Source: Podospora pseudocomata (Eukaryota > Ascomycota > Sordariomycetes > Sordariales > Podosporaceae). Taken from it: DNA of 64,000 nucleotides. The translations under genes and the position numbers were made by a program. The notes below the pieces were generated by a model, which saw nothing but the letters and a program-made list of their open reading frames with translations, was not told where the DNA came from and ran no database searches. The stretch spans positions 4,960,001 through 5,024,000 of the forward strand of contig NW_026946363.1 in NCBI RefSeq assembly GCF_035222375.1, written 5' to 3'. This document shows positions 38,120 through 47,223 of this stretch, one piece after another. Position 1 is the stretch's first letter; each line of letters begins with the position of its first letter.

Positions 38120-38795
38120 TCAGTACAACCTCCTCTGATACCACCCCCTTTCTTCACCTTGCGCCAGTCTCATCAGCTCCTCCTTGATCCTCTTCCGTCT
38201 CTCCGCTCTGCTGATTGGTTTCTGTGGCCCTTCCTCCCCGTCTTCCCCTTCTTGCTCACCATCGTCTCCTTCTGTCTTCTTCTCAGCCTTCTTACTAGTC
38301 CTCATCCACCCAAGCAGCCCCCCCTCCTTCTTTTCCTTCTTCTCCACCTGCTTCTTCTCAGCCAGCACCTCCTCCTCAGTGGGAACAGTAGGAACAACAG
38401 AGATCACCACCTCCCTCTCCCGTTCCAGCTCCTTTTCCTTCTCCTCCTCCAACAAGATTTCTTTCAGTGGTCTCGGCGGGCGGGAGATATTCTCATCCTC
38501 GATGATCACTATCGTCCCATCCTCGAGCTCAGTGGTCGATTGCTTGAACCGATCAGGGAGGAAGATTTTGGGGGAGGGTTTAGGGCGGTTGATGCTCGCT
38601 CTAATTTCGCGGAGGGTGCGTTGTTGGATTGTGTACCCTGACAGGAAGAGAGCTAAAGTGAAGAAGAATACTATTTTGCGGAGGGGGTGGGGTGGAATGT
38701 TAGTGACATGGAACATGGGACACGGGAAGGACGGGTAGGTGCATACCGACGCCGGAGGAGACGGCTATGGAGACTTGGCTGGAGGTGAGGAGCAT
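38120..38795 (-). CDS. Single-pass membrane protein of unknown function
   Basis: Two exons: 38795-38747 and 38670-38120 (76-nt intron with CTAAC branch point), joined in phase 1, 199 residues. The short first exon encodes MLLTSSQVSIAVSSGV; the second opens with a hydrophobic segment (VFFFTLALFLSGYTI), so one membrane helix spans roughly residues 12-31. The rest is hydrophilic: a QQRTLREIRASI stretch, then long Glu/Lys-rich helical sequence and a basic RAERRKRIKEELMRLAQ end. A shorter read-through start at 38716 would break the helix, so the spliced form is preferred. The pattern resembles an uncharacterised ascomycete family. It shares a 588-bp upstream region with PRP38. Confidence 0.78.
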
Positions 38796-39383
38796 TGTTT
38801 TTTTTTTTTTTTTTGGTTTTTTGTTTTTTTGTGTGTGTGTGGGTATGTGTGTGTATGTGTGTGTGTGTCGTCTGTCCCTCGTTGCTCGTGTGTGCGTGTA
38901 TGCTTGTGGTTCCCGAGAGGGTGAGGTATATATATATATATATTTATATGTATGTATGTATCAATAGAGGATGTTGTTGCTGCAACAGCTCAACGGAGAA
39001 GTCATCCATGGTTTGTTGAAGAGAGAGTGGTCACACTTGGATTTTGTACCCACCCACGCCAACCTTGGCTTGCGCCTCCAACCAAAAGAGCGAGGCGGCG
39101 GCGTGCCTTGGAACACCCCCGGTCTCAACACCACGAACCGCGGTTGGACGGGCAACAATCGGTTATCAGCTGTGTCTTGATCGACGCCGCCGCGCCGCGC
39201 GCGCCAAGCAAAAGCTGGGGGAAGCTCTTCTTCTTCTTGGCACCCTCTTTCCCCAAAGCCCCACATAAATTTCAATGTGGGGCACCATCTTTCGCGGCGC
39301 GCTCTGCGTCCTTCTCCAACAAATGTTCGCGATTCAAACATCCCAATCCCCATCCCCCCTCAAGCCGACCACACACAATCACA
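38796..39383. promoter_or_regulatory. Shared upstream region of membrane protein and PRP38
   Basis: 588 bp between divergent starts. It contains a 15-T run, GT and GTAT microsatellites and a TA run (about 38797-38960) next to the minus-strand start. An open frame extends upstream of PRP38 but lacks a plausible start. Confidence 0.6.
38797..38962 (+). repeat. Cluster of T, GT and TA/GTAT microsatellites
   Basis: A T run is followed by GTGT-rich sequence, a TATATA tract near 38929-38943 and GTAT units to about 38962, all read directly. Confidence 0.85.
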
Positions 39384-40199
39384 ATGACCGACCGCAAACC
39401 CAAAACTTCTGAATTCCATCGCGCTGACGAACGCCGCTTTCTCGACGAGCGCGGCTCCTCGGGTCCCCTAGCCCCCAACGGCCTCAACCCAGCCACCATC
39501 CTCGAAAAAGCCGTCCGCGAGCGCATAGTCGATTCCTACTTTTACAAAGAGCAATGTTACGCCATCAACGAAGCGGACATTGTTGACAGGGTAGTTGAGC
39601 ACGTCGACCACATCGGCGGCGTAACCGGGACGGTCCAAAAGCCCACGCCGTTCCTCTGCCTTGCCTTTAAACTCCTGCAGCTTGCACCAAACGATGATAT
39701 CTTGAACGAGTATCTCAATTTCGGGGGTGAGAAGTTCAAGTATCTGAGGGCGTTGGCGGTGTTTTATATTAGGTTGACGAGGCAGGACAAGGATGTTTAT
39801 ACGAGGCTGGAGCCGTTCTTGGAGGACAGGAGGAAGTTGAGGAGGAAGGGGAGGAACGGGGTTAGTTTGACGTTCATGGATGAGTTTGTGGATGATTTGC
39901 TGGTCAAGGACAGGGTGTGTGCGACGAGTTTGTGGAAGATGAGGAGGAGGGATGTGTTGGAGGATTTGGAGCTGTTAGAGCCGAGGGTTAGTCCGTTGGG
40001 GAGTTTGGAGGATTTGCTTGAGGAGGAGGAGGAGGATGAGGAGATGAAGGATGGGGGAGAGGATAAAAATGGGAGGGATGGGAGTGGGGGTGAGAGGTCG
40101 AGGTCGAGGTCATATTCGAGGTCGAGATCAGCGGACAGGCGGGATTCAAGGTCGAGGTCATATTCGAGGTCTAGGTCGAGAACGAGATCGAGATCGAGA

Positions 40200-40260
<61 letters not shown>

Positions 40261-40412
40261 CTAGGTCTGGGAGGTATAGGTCACGGTCCAGGTCGGGATC
40301 GAGGCACAGGTCGCCATCACGCTCGAGGTCGAGGGGAGAGCGGTCAGATCACGACAGGATGGATATTGATAGGTCTGACAAGGACCGTGAGGAGGGCGAG
40401 GCAAGTCCTTGA
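39384..40412 (+). CDS. Pre-mRNA splicing factor PRP38
   Basis: Intronless, 342 residues. PRP38 is needed for spliceosome activation within the U4/U6.U5 tri-snRNP. The N-terminal PRP38 domain (about residues 25-210) is intact, including NPATILEKAVRERIVDSYF, the GGVTG and KPTPFLCLAFKLLQL motifs and FKYLRALAVFYIRLT. An acidic stretch (about 215-230) leads to an Arg/Ser domain (about 235-325) that yeast PRP38 lacks but many filamentous fungi and animals have. The start was chosen as the ATG just before the TDRKPKTSEF sequence, although the frame stays open to 38952. The 3' end is only 138 bp from the stop of the convergent GatA gene, so the transcripts probably overlap. Confidence 0.95.
40196..40264 (+). 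repeat. AGGTCA hexanucleotide repeat coding Arg-Ser dipeptides
   Basis: About ten nearly identical AGGTCA units inside the RS domain of PRP38. Loss or gain of whole units keeps the frame. Confidence 0.9.
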
Positions 40413-40550
40413 ACTCTGGAATCAAGGCAGGGGTGGAAAGGTATCAGGGTGGGTATCTTGAGGGTCTAAAGGACCGATCTGCATCTAGGCACAAACAAAC
40501 ATGCATACATGTACAATAATACCTTAAATCGCATATTCGTACAAAGTGCC

Positions 40551-42074
40551 TTATGTTCTGACCTCTTTGGCCACAGCATCCGCAACATCCAGCAGCCTTG
40601 CATCGTCCCAGTACTGCCCGATCAACTGCAGTCCTGCTGCTCCTTCGGTCGCCACCTTCATCGGCACGCTAATCGCTGGCAGGCCCGCCAAGCTGGCCGG
40701 CACAGTAAACACATCATTCATATACGCATCCACCGGCTGCTGCTCCATCACCCCCTTCAGCTTAGGAGCCAATGTCGGCGCTGTAGGACACAGCAGAAAG
40801 TCCACCTCCTCCGGTCCCCATTTGTCCTCCATCTCCACCTCCTCAGGCAAATCGCTCAGCTCAAACGTCTCCCTCTCTTGCAGCGGGTTCTCCAGCGCAA
40901 AAACCCTGTTGAAATCCCTCCTCACCAGTCTCCGCACTCGTTGCGCCTTTATAAAGTAGTTGTCCATCGCCTCTGAACTGAGGGTATATGAGCCCAGCAA
41001 GATCCGCCTCTTGACCTCCTCACCGAAACCCTTTCCTCTTGTCGAGGCGTAGAGAACACCTCCGGCTGATGCATCGCTTGCTCCCTCAGCGTCCCTCACT
41101 CCATAGCGTACCCCGTCGTATTTTGCCAGGTTGGAAGACGCCTCGGCCGGAGCAATGACGTAGTACGCCGCGAGGGCATGCTTAGTTGTCGGCAGCGACA
41201 CTGGTACGATCCTAGCACCGGCATCTTGTAACCTCTTCGCAGCGGCAGCCCAGGCATCCCGGATCACGGGGTCGAGCTCGGCGATGTTGTACTCAAGTGG
41301 GATACCAAATTTCAGCCCTTCCAACTCTGTAGTTTGACCTTGTCGGCTGCGATACCCCCTTCGCTGAGCAGCGCATCTTTTCCTGGCCGCCGCAGTCAAA
41401 CTCGTCGGATCATTGCTGTCGTGTTCCTTCCACAGCCCTCGCTCTCCAATAATCAACTCCTTTAGTGGGTTGATCTGCTTGCTGAGAAAGCCCACTGTGT
41501 CTAGGCTGTTGGCGTAAGGAATGACTCCATAGCGTGAGATCATTCCGTAGGAGGGTTTATACCCGATGATACCGGTGTATGCCGCTGGTAGTCTTACCGA
41601 TCCACCCGTGTCTGTCCCGAGAGCAAGTTCTACCTCCCCGTTGGCTACTGCTACGGCGCTGCCTCCTGAGCTGCCGCCTGCTGATGTTTCTGGGGGGGTG
41701 TCTTGAGATACTGGACCATAGTTGGAGTATATCGAGTGGCTTCCCATGCCGAACTCATCGAGGTTAGTCTTGCCCGTAATCACTGCGCCGCGGGCGCGGA
41801 GCTGGGTAATGATTGTGGCTTCGATGGGGGAGACGTAAGATTTGGAGAGGATGCCGGAGGCACATGTTGTTGGGAGGCCTGGGATTGTGGTGGCTATGTT
41901 GTCTTTTACGGCGAGAGTGAACTGTTTTGGACTGGGAGAAGAAGACGGAGCCGGTGGGGGTGGTGGTGGTATTGGCTCGGCGGGGTGTGTAATGAAGTGG
42001 TTGAGAAGACGGCGTTGTGAGGTGAGGCTCACAACGCGCAGCCGGGCACCCCGGAGACCCGACCGGGATAGCAT
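40551..42074 (-). CDS. Mitochondrial Glu-tRNA(Gln) amidotransferase subunit A
   Basis: Intronless, 507 residues, amidase-signature family. GatA (yeast HER2, human QRSL1) releases ammonia from glutamine so that misacylated Glu-tRNA(Gln) becomes Gln-tRNA(Gln) in mitochondria. The Ser-cisSer-Lys triad is visible: K57 in LAVKDNIA, the cis-serine in SAGGSSGGSA (residues 131-140) and the nucleophile S159 in GTDTGGSVRLPAA. The first 30 residues are rich in Arg and Ser with no acidic residue, as expected for a mitochondrial presequence. The start is the first true ATG; the open frame continues 27 bases upstream without one. A low-complexity run of Pro and Ser separates presequence and domain. Convergent with PRP38. 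Confidence 0.93.
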   Translation of the reverse strand: MLSRSGLRGARLRVVSLTSQRRLLNHFITHPAEPIPPPPPPAPSSSPSPKQFTLAVKDNIATTIPGLPTTCASGILSKSYVSPIEATIITQLRARGAVITGKTNLDEFGMGSHSIYSNYGPVSQDTPPETSAGGSSGGSAVAVANGEVELALGTDTGGSVRLPAAYTGIIGYKPSYGMISRYGVIPYANSLDTVGFLSKQINPLKELIIGERGLWKEHDSNDPTSLTAAARKRCAAQRRGYRSRQGQTTELEGLKFGIPLEYNIAELDPVIRDAWAAAAKRLQDAGARIVPVSLPTTKHALAAYYVIAPAEASSNLAKYDGVRYGVRDAEGASDASAGGVLYASTRGKGFGEEVKRRILLGSYTLSSEAMDNYFIKAQRVRRLVRRDFNRVFALENPLQERETFELSDLPEEVEMEDKWGPEEVDFLLCPTAPTLAPKLKGVMEQQPVDAYMNDVFTVPASLAGLPAISVPMKVATEGAAGLQLIGQYWDDARLLDVADAVAKEVRT

Positions 42075-42711
42075 TGGGCTAGCTTTGAATATTACAGCCA
42101 ACGATTTGTCGACTCAACTGGCTCAAACGGGGGCGTGGTCCGGCATCATTGAAGCTTGTCGAGATCGGGTTGATGCGTTGATGGTGTTGAAGATTGATAA
42201 GATTCATGAGCTTCGATAAGGGTTAGGGTGTGGCCCAAGCTCCTCAACCCTGGCCATTAAGGTTGCATTTCCACCGGGCATGACGTCGTCACCGAAACCC
42301 GATCTTGAGAATGGAGAGCCGCGGGGGGACGGATGAATAATCCACCTGACAGGAAACGGCCAGGAGCTTTCAGTTCAGCCGCTTGATAGATCACAAGCCA
42401 CCAGGCGGTCCCCATGTGAAATTTGAGTTTGTGCCATTCCAAATCGTTTTGAGTGCTGAGGTCATCCCAGCTGCCGAGGTCAATTTCCAAATTCAGGGGA
42501 CCTTTTGCACCCTTGATCGCATTAACCTCACTCCTGCGATTGCGGCATCCCCGTCGCAATTGTATGCATCGAGACTCTATTGGTAAATATCCGCTTCAAA
42601 ATTCGAGAAAGCTGTTCTTTGTCGTTCCATGCGCGTGATTTGCAACCGCCAGGCACTCCGTTTGTAGTGAGGCGCAGCTTTGTTCACACCACCTCCCAAT
42701 TACTAAGTGCC
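42075..42711. promoter_or_regulatory. Shared upstream region of GatA and the DUF4336 gene
   Basis: 637 bp between divergent genes, containing both promoters. The plus-strand frame remains open from about 42580 but has no ATG before 42712. Confidence 0.5.
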
Positions 42712-43929
42712 ATGCCAAGAATCGTCCCATCACCATTGCGCTTTCTCAAATACGGCCTTGTAAGTGACGATGTCATACCATATAAGAGTGGAAACACATC
42801 ATTTGTTCTCTTGGGCTCGTTAATTGACTTCTCGTTTTCACAGCCAAAACAACATTACCATCACCAGCAACCACTTAGAGCTTTATTCAGACCAACCCAC
42901 CAATACCAATCTCTCAGACATCAGTCTCAAGGCCCGCGCCAGTCTCGCGGCGGTTACAACTACAACTACGACCACAACTCTTACCGTCAATACAGGCCTC
43001 CAAATCGCTGGTCTATCAAAAGACACATCGGCAAAGGCTACTTGGAAGCTCTCATCCTCATCTTCTTCCTCTACAAGTACAAGTACCCCAAAGCAATCAT
43101 GTCCTCCTCCCTCATCCCCGACAACCCCGACGAGGTAATGGTCATCCGCGACCTCACCCCCAACGTCGCCATCTTTTCTGTACCCTTCTCCCGTTTCGGT
43201 AAAATCCCCATCGGCGGCCGCGGCACCGCTGTCCGCCTCACCTCTGGCTCCATCGCAGTCTTCTCCCCCGTCGCGCTGACGGAAGCCACCAAAGCCAAGA
43301 TCGCTTCCTGGGGAGGTCAAGTCAAGTACCTGGTCGCGACGGACATTGAACACCACATCTTCCTCTCGGAATGGAAAAAAGCCTACCCCGCGGCGAAATT
43401 AATCGGCCCAGAAGGTCTCCCCGAAAAGCGCCTCAAAGTGAAGAACGACCCTAAAATCGGCCACGAACCGTTTGATATTGTCATTGGCAAAAACACATCC
43501 AGGCCGTACTCGGTAGATGCCGAGTTCGACAAAGACTTCGAGGTGGAGTATATCGCCTCCCACCCCAACAAGGAAGTGGTGTTTTTGTATAAACCGGACA
43601 AGGTGCTCATCGAGGCGGATTTGTTGTTTAATTTGCCTGCGACGGAGCAGTACTCCAAGGTACCGGAGGAGAAGAAGCCGAAGCCGGGGTTGTTGGGGGG
43701 ATGGTTTATGGGGATGAACAGTACGGAGGGAGAGGCGAAGGGGATGAAGAGGTTTTTGTGGTGGGTTGTGAGCAGGGCAGATAGGGAGGGGTTCAATGAG
43801 ATTGTGGGGAGGATGTATAGGGATTGGGATTTTGAGGTGATTGTGCCCTGTCATGGGGAGGTTATTGAAAAGGGGGCGAAGGAGGTCTGGGGCAGGGTGT
43901 TTGAGTGGCATTTGGAGGGGAAGAAGTGA
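42712..43929 (+). CDS. DUF4336 protein, likely membrane or mitochondrial form
   Basis: Proposed exons 42712-42759 and 42844-43929, 377 residues. The DUF4336 domain starts near 43120 and shows VMVIRDLTPN, FSVPFSRFG, GGRGTAVRL, ATDIEHHIFLSEW and IGPEGLPEKR. Family members resemble metallo-beta-lactamase folds but have no assigned activity. Ahead of it lies a start MPRIVPSPLRFLKYG (presequence-like), a Gln/Tyr/Asn-rich stretch and a hydrophobic YLEALILIFFLY segment. The 84-nt intron at 42760-42843 has a GTAAGT donor and TTTTCACAG acceptor, is a multiple of three and contains no stop, so retention would also be coding. An alternative start at 43099 (MSSSLIPDNP) would give the bare domain of 276 residues. 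The domain is certain; the start is not. Confidence 0.8.
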   Translation: MPRIVPSPLRFLKYGLVSDDVIPYKSGNTSFVLLGSLIDFSFSQPKQHYHHQQPLRALFRPTHQYQSLRHQSQGPRQSRGGYNYNYDHNSYRQYRPPNRWSIKRHIGKGYLEALILIFFLYKYKYPKAIMSSSLIPDNPDEVMVIRDLTPNVAIFSVPFSRFGKIPIGGRGTAVRLTSGSIAVFSPVALTEATKAKIASWGGQVKYLVATDIEHHIFLSEWKKAYPAAKLIGPEGLPEKRLKVKNDPKIGHEPFDIVIGKNTSRPYSVDAEFDKDFEVEYIASHPNKEVVFLYKPDKVLIEADLLFNLPATEQYSKVPEEKKPKPGLLGGWFMGMNSTEGEAKGMKRFLWWVVSRADREGFNEIVGRMYRDWDFEVIVPCHGEVIEKGAKEVWGRVFEWHLEGKK

Positions 43930-44390
43930 GTGCTTTTCTTGCTGTCTTTTGGTAAATAGTGGTTGTTAATATGGAGGGGTTTTTCTTTGCAGGGGGTCAC
44001 GTTTGTAAGATAGGTGGCTAATGGCCGTGATTAGGAAGAGCCTTTTGTGTTTTTGATGGGATAATGGGCGAGTGATTGTTTGTTAACACACCTGGAATTG
44101 GGCATTTATTGGGAATGCTATGTGGTTGCGAAACCTCGACATTGGGCAAGTGTGACAATCCGTCTTTGAGGATATGTTGGCTAGTGAGTTGATCGTCTGA
44201 GACATTGATGCAGGTACCGTCATCTTACCACTCGGGTGTTGTACCCGGACTGGTGACACATATCAGATCTCAAACATACAGTGGCAACTAAAGCATCATT
44301 GACAGGCTTGGGCTTACCAGGCTACGAAAAAGGGTTGGCTAGTGTTAGGCTTGGTTCTCACGGTTCTGTCCTTGTTGTGGACTTTCTGGA

Positions 44391-44771
44391 TCACTGTTGC
44401 AGTTGTGGTGGACAACCTGGCCCATCTGCGGTCTCGCAGTTACTACAGTTTTTGCTGTTGGGCCTAGGGTGGTCCTTATCCATATTGCCGTCGTCCTGAC
44501 GATGGCCAGCCCTGCCCCTGAACAGGGCACCCGCTTCTCCAGTTGTTTTGCCGGTCCTGCAGCCAGGACCGGTGTTGACATTGCTACTGCCACCCTTGCT
44601 GCCGTCGCCGCGGCAACTCGCCGTTCCTGGGTTACGCAACCCAATTCTAGCTCCGTAGTCTCCATCACATCTAGTCAACCCGGACCTTCTAGTTAACACG
44701 GCATTTCTGGTCAACCCGATACATCTAGTCAACCCGGCATTTCTAGTCAACCCTCTACAGTTATCATACAT
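44391..44771 (-). CDS. Doubtful orphan ORF with hexapeptide repeat
   Basis: A 126-codon frame with an ATG at 44771. It opens with five hexapeptides of the form GLTRNA/GLTRCI/VLTRRS, coded by an 18-bp tandem repeat, then turns Gly/Asp-rich with several cysteines (CSNC and GPGC near the end). The 18-bp period keeps the frame. There is no signal peptide, domain or intron evidence. It may be chance coding in a minisatellite; I would not call it a gene without transcript data. Confidence 0.2.
   Translation of the reverse strand: MYDNCRGLTRNAGLTRCIGLTRNAVLTRRSGLTRCDGDYGARIGLRNPGTASCRGDGSKGGSSNVNTGPGCRTGKTTGEAGALFRGRAGHRQDDGNMDKDHPRPNSKNCSNCETADGPGCPPQLQQ
44670..44759 (+). repeat. Five-copy 18-bp tandem repeat
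   Basis: Five consecutive 18-bp units, each beginning TCTAGTCAACCC or a one- to three-base variant (44670, 44688, 44706, 44724, 44742), filling exactly 90 bp. Confidence 0.9.
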
Positions 44772-45220
44772 ATCGACCGCATTGGACTGCAGACTCGCTT
44801 GCCATGTCTTTTAATAAAACCAGACGGAACTGGAAGTAAAGTAGAGTTACTCACTGCTACTTCCCTTGAAGCTCGGGGCATATCTTATATCAAACACCAC
44901 TAGCTTACGATATGGTTGATGGAAGTTGAACATACATCCTCTTGGAACCATGGAACTAAGATACAAGGTCTTTCCGTTAAGTCTTGGTTAATTCTGTCTT
45001 TGTTAGAGTACTTAACTATGAAGTCTTTAAATCGGATCAACGCCTTCTCTCAACATCCCTGATCTAAGGTAGGCGAGAAGTTGGAGCAAATAAGGCCCTT
45101 GTTAGTATTCATTTACACAGCTCTAGCTCCGCTCTACAGATTCTTCCTGATTCATTAGCATTATAGTTATTCTATTAACTAGCATCGTGTATTGACTTTC
45201 CATCAGCTCATCAATAAATG

Positions 45221-45340
45221 TCTTTATCGTCTACAGACAAGAATATAGCTCAGCAGTGCTCACAAGTGTGAAAGGTACCAACTTGATAGTGTTTGCTAAT
45301 GCAAAAAGAACTGAAAGCAGCGTTCACACATAATGTCTTC
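45221..45340 (+). repeat. Outlying copy of the 148-bp repeat family
   Basis: The sequence at 45221-45275 matches the end of subunit A and all of subunit B (including CAGCAGTGCTCACAAGTG). The core at 45314-45338 matches subunit C (AGCAGCGTTCACACAT then ATGTCTTCG). The B-to-C distance is about 65 bp instead of about 32 bp, indicating an insertion or independent drift. Confidence 0.6.
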
Positions 45341-45958
45341 GTGAGAGTAAGATAGGGGATTCTTCGAGGAATATTGTATGTTGAGAGGGCTGTTGTCCTT
45401 GGGGGTTCATGAGCATTTGATTGGGTTTCTTTCCGGATTTTCTTCCTACAATGTCTTCTCTCCTTGTGGAGTGGGATTGATGGGGAACGTTATCTGAAGT
45501 TGATGGGTTTATTGGGACGTTGGCGACACGAGTAAGGGGTTGGTTGATAATAGGACCTAAGCCGATGGCAGCAAAATTATAAGGAAGGCCAGCAGTGCTC
45601 TCGAGGACAAAATCCAGAATCCACCCGCATTCAGACATCAATATAGCATGTATTTATCAATATCAGTGGCAGGTGCAATGGGCCTACAGTTCCTGCTTTA
45701 AATTTGGAGTTCCTGGTGGCAGCTCATAGCTCATAGAAAACAACCAAGATTTCCCCTTTAATTTGATGACTTGCTGCTACACACCTTGCGACATGAATCC
45801 ATCCAACTGACCTGCAATATAGTCCGGGAGCATGGACACATAAATGTCTGTCGTTTCTGACAAAAGTGTTTATCAGCATTTGCACATACCTAAAAATTAA
45901 ACCTCAACAACGCTTACAAACAAATGTCTTTATCGTTTAAAATCATATGAATTAAAAC

Positions 45959-46335
45959 TCAGCAGCACTCACACACAAATATTTTCATCGTTTATAAACG
46001 AAAAAAATTAAATTTAGCAGTGCTCACAAGTGCAAAATGCATAATCCAGCAGTGCTTACACATAAATGAATGTCTTAAATCGTTTAAAAGAAAAAAACAA
46101 AATACTACTCACCAGCACTCACACACGAACATCTTCTCCGTCTACAAACAACAAACTAAAACTTAGCAGCGCTCACAAGTGTAAAGTTTAGAATCCAGCA
46201 GCGTTTACATATGATGTCTTAGTCGTTCAAAAACAAAAACCAAAAAAAAAAACTCAGCAGCATTCACAAATGATGTCTTTATCGTTTAAAAACGCAAAAA
46301 CAAAAACTCAGCAGCGTTCACAAACGATCTCTCAT
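45959..46335 (+). repeat. Decayed higher-order repeat of about 148 bp
   Basis: Three related subunits, each led by an AGCAGYRYTYACA-like core, repeat in the order A-B-C: A at 45959 and 46108, B at 46014 and 46161, C at 46046 and 46194, followed by further A/C-like units at 46253 and 46306. Subunits A and C carry a TNTCNTCGTTTANAAACG-like segment; B is short and has CTCACAAGTG. The A-to-A, B-to-B and C-to-C spacings are all near 146-149 bp. A related unit precedes the block at 45904. Copies differ by many transitions. Confidence 0.75.
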
Positions 46336-47223
46336 GTTGAAGCTTGGATGACGATTGTTCAAACATACTTACCTTTAAAAAATCTATGCCAATGCCATGT
46401 AGACTTCATTCAAAAGACTTCAAATGCAGCATTTTTGACCAGTTTGGGGGGAGGTAATGTAGGGCTTTGCAGGGCTGTGTGAGACCCCTTTTGGCCCCCA
46501 TGTCAAGCAGGCAAAACTCCATTTTGGTCAACTCTTACAGCCTCAGTTGTGAACATGGCGTGTTTGAAGCTTGGTGTTGAGGCTTTTTGGCGTTGAACTG
46601 AGGTTTAAGGGCTGTATTTCTGACTGTGTGTAATGTTTTAATAGCCTCAAAGAGGTCTACCATATGGGATTTGAGGCTCGAGCAATGCATCATCCCACAC
46701 AAGAAGGCCTCACAAGCCATTAAAATTGTGGATCTCTATGCATTAATATGCAACATTATGTTGCTGAAGGACATCCAACTACCTCTTTCTAGCCTCCCCT
46801 GAAGCGGAGAAAACAGATTTCTGTGACGTTTTCAGACCTCGGTTGTGGAAATCCTTGGATTTGATGCCTACAATCGACAATAACGCCCACAGCCAAGGAT
46901 CACAGGTCTCAAACGTAGGACTGGACGTCCAAATAGCTACATCAAGTCACAAAAAGACCTCAAAAAGTCATAGATAAATGTCCGCATGTATTTGAATGTC
47001 TACAACGCTATGAATTCCCTCCCCCCCAAACTCCTCGCCATTTACCCCCTATAAAAACAAAAGCAACATGTCCACGAATATTGCGCCCAAGTCGACGTGC
47101 AAATTATTTTTTAAGATCTCCACGATATCCTCCGAGGCCTCAGAATAAAACTATCATGCACGGGAAAAACGAAAATTGCACGAGAAAGCCCAAAAGAAAA
47201 GGCGACAACAACTTGGAAACGGC

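Larger units (their letters stand above)
43930..47223. other. Gene-poor, AT-richer island with decayed repeats
   Basis: About 3.3 kb between the DUF4336 and AlkB-like genes. Base composition moves visibly toward A+T from about 44800 to 47060. It contains an 18-bp repeat (44670-44759), scattered and clustered copies of a longer repeat (45221-46335), and stretches near 46540-46960 where words such as gcctca and gacctcaaa recur. No transposase or other mobile-element frame was recognised. Confidence 0.65.

Noticed and set aside
38952-39383. Open frame extending PRP38 upstream by 144 codons
   Set aside because: The extension lacks a convincing start, runs into microsatellite sequence, and the PRP38 family begins close to the ATG at 39384.
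44397-44696. Plus-strand frame opposite the 18-bp repeat ORF, with a hydrophobic start
   Set aside because: The frame has no ATG before 44502, so the hydrophobic part would not be translated from a normal start.
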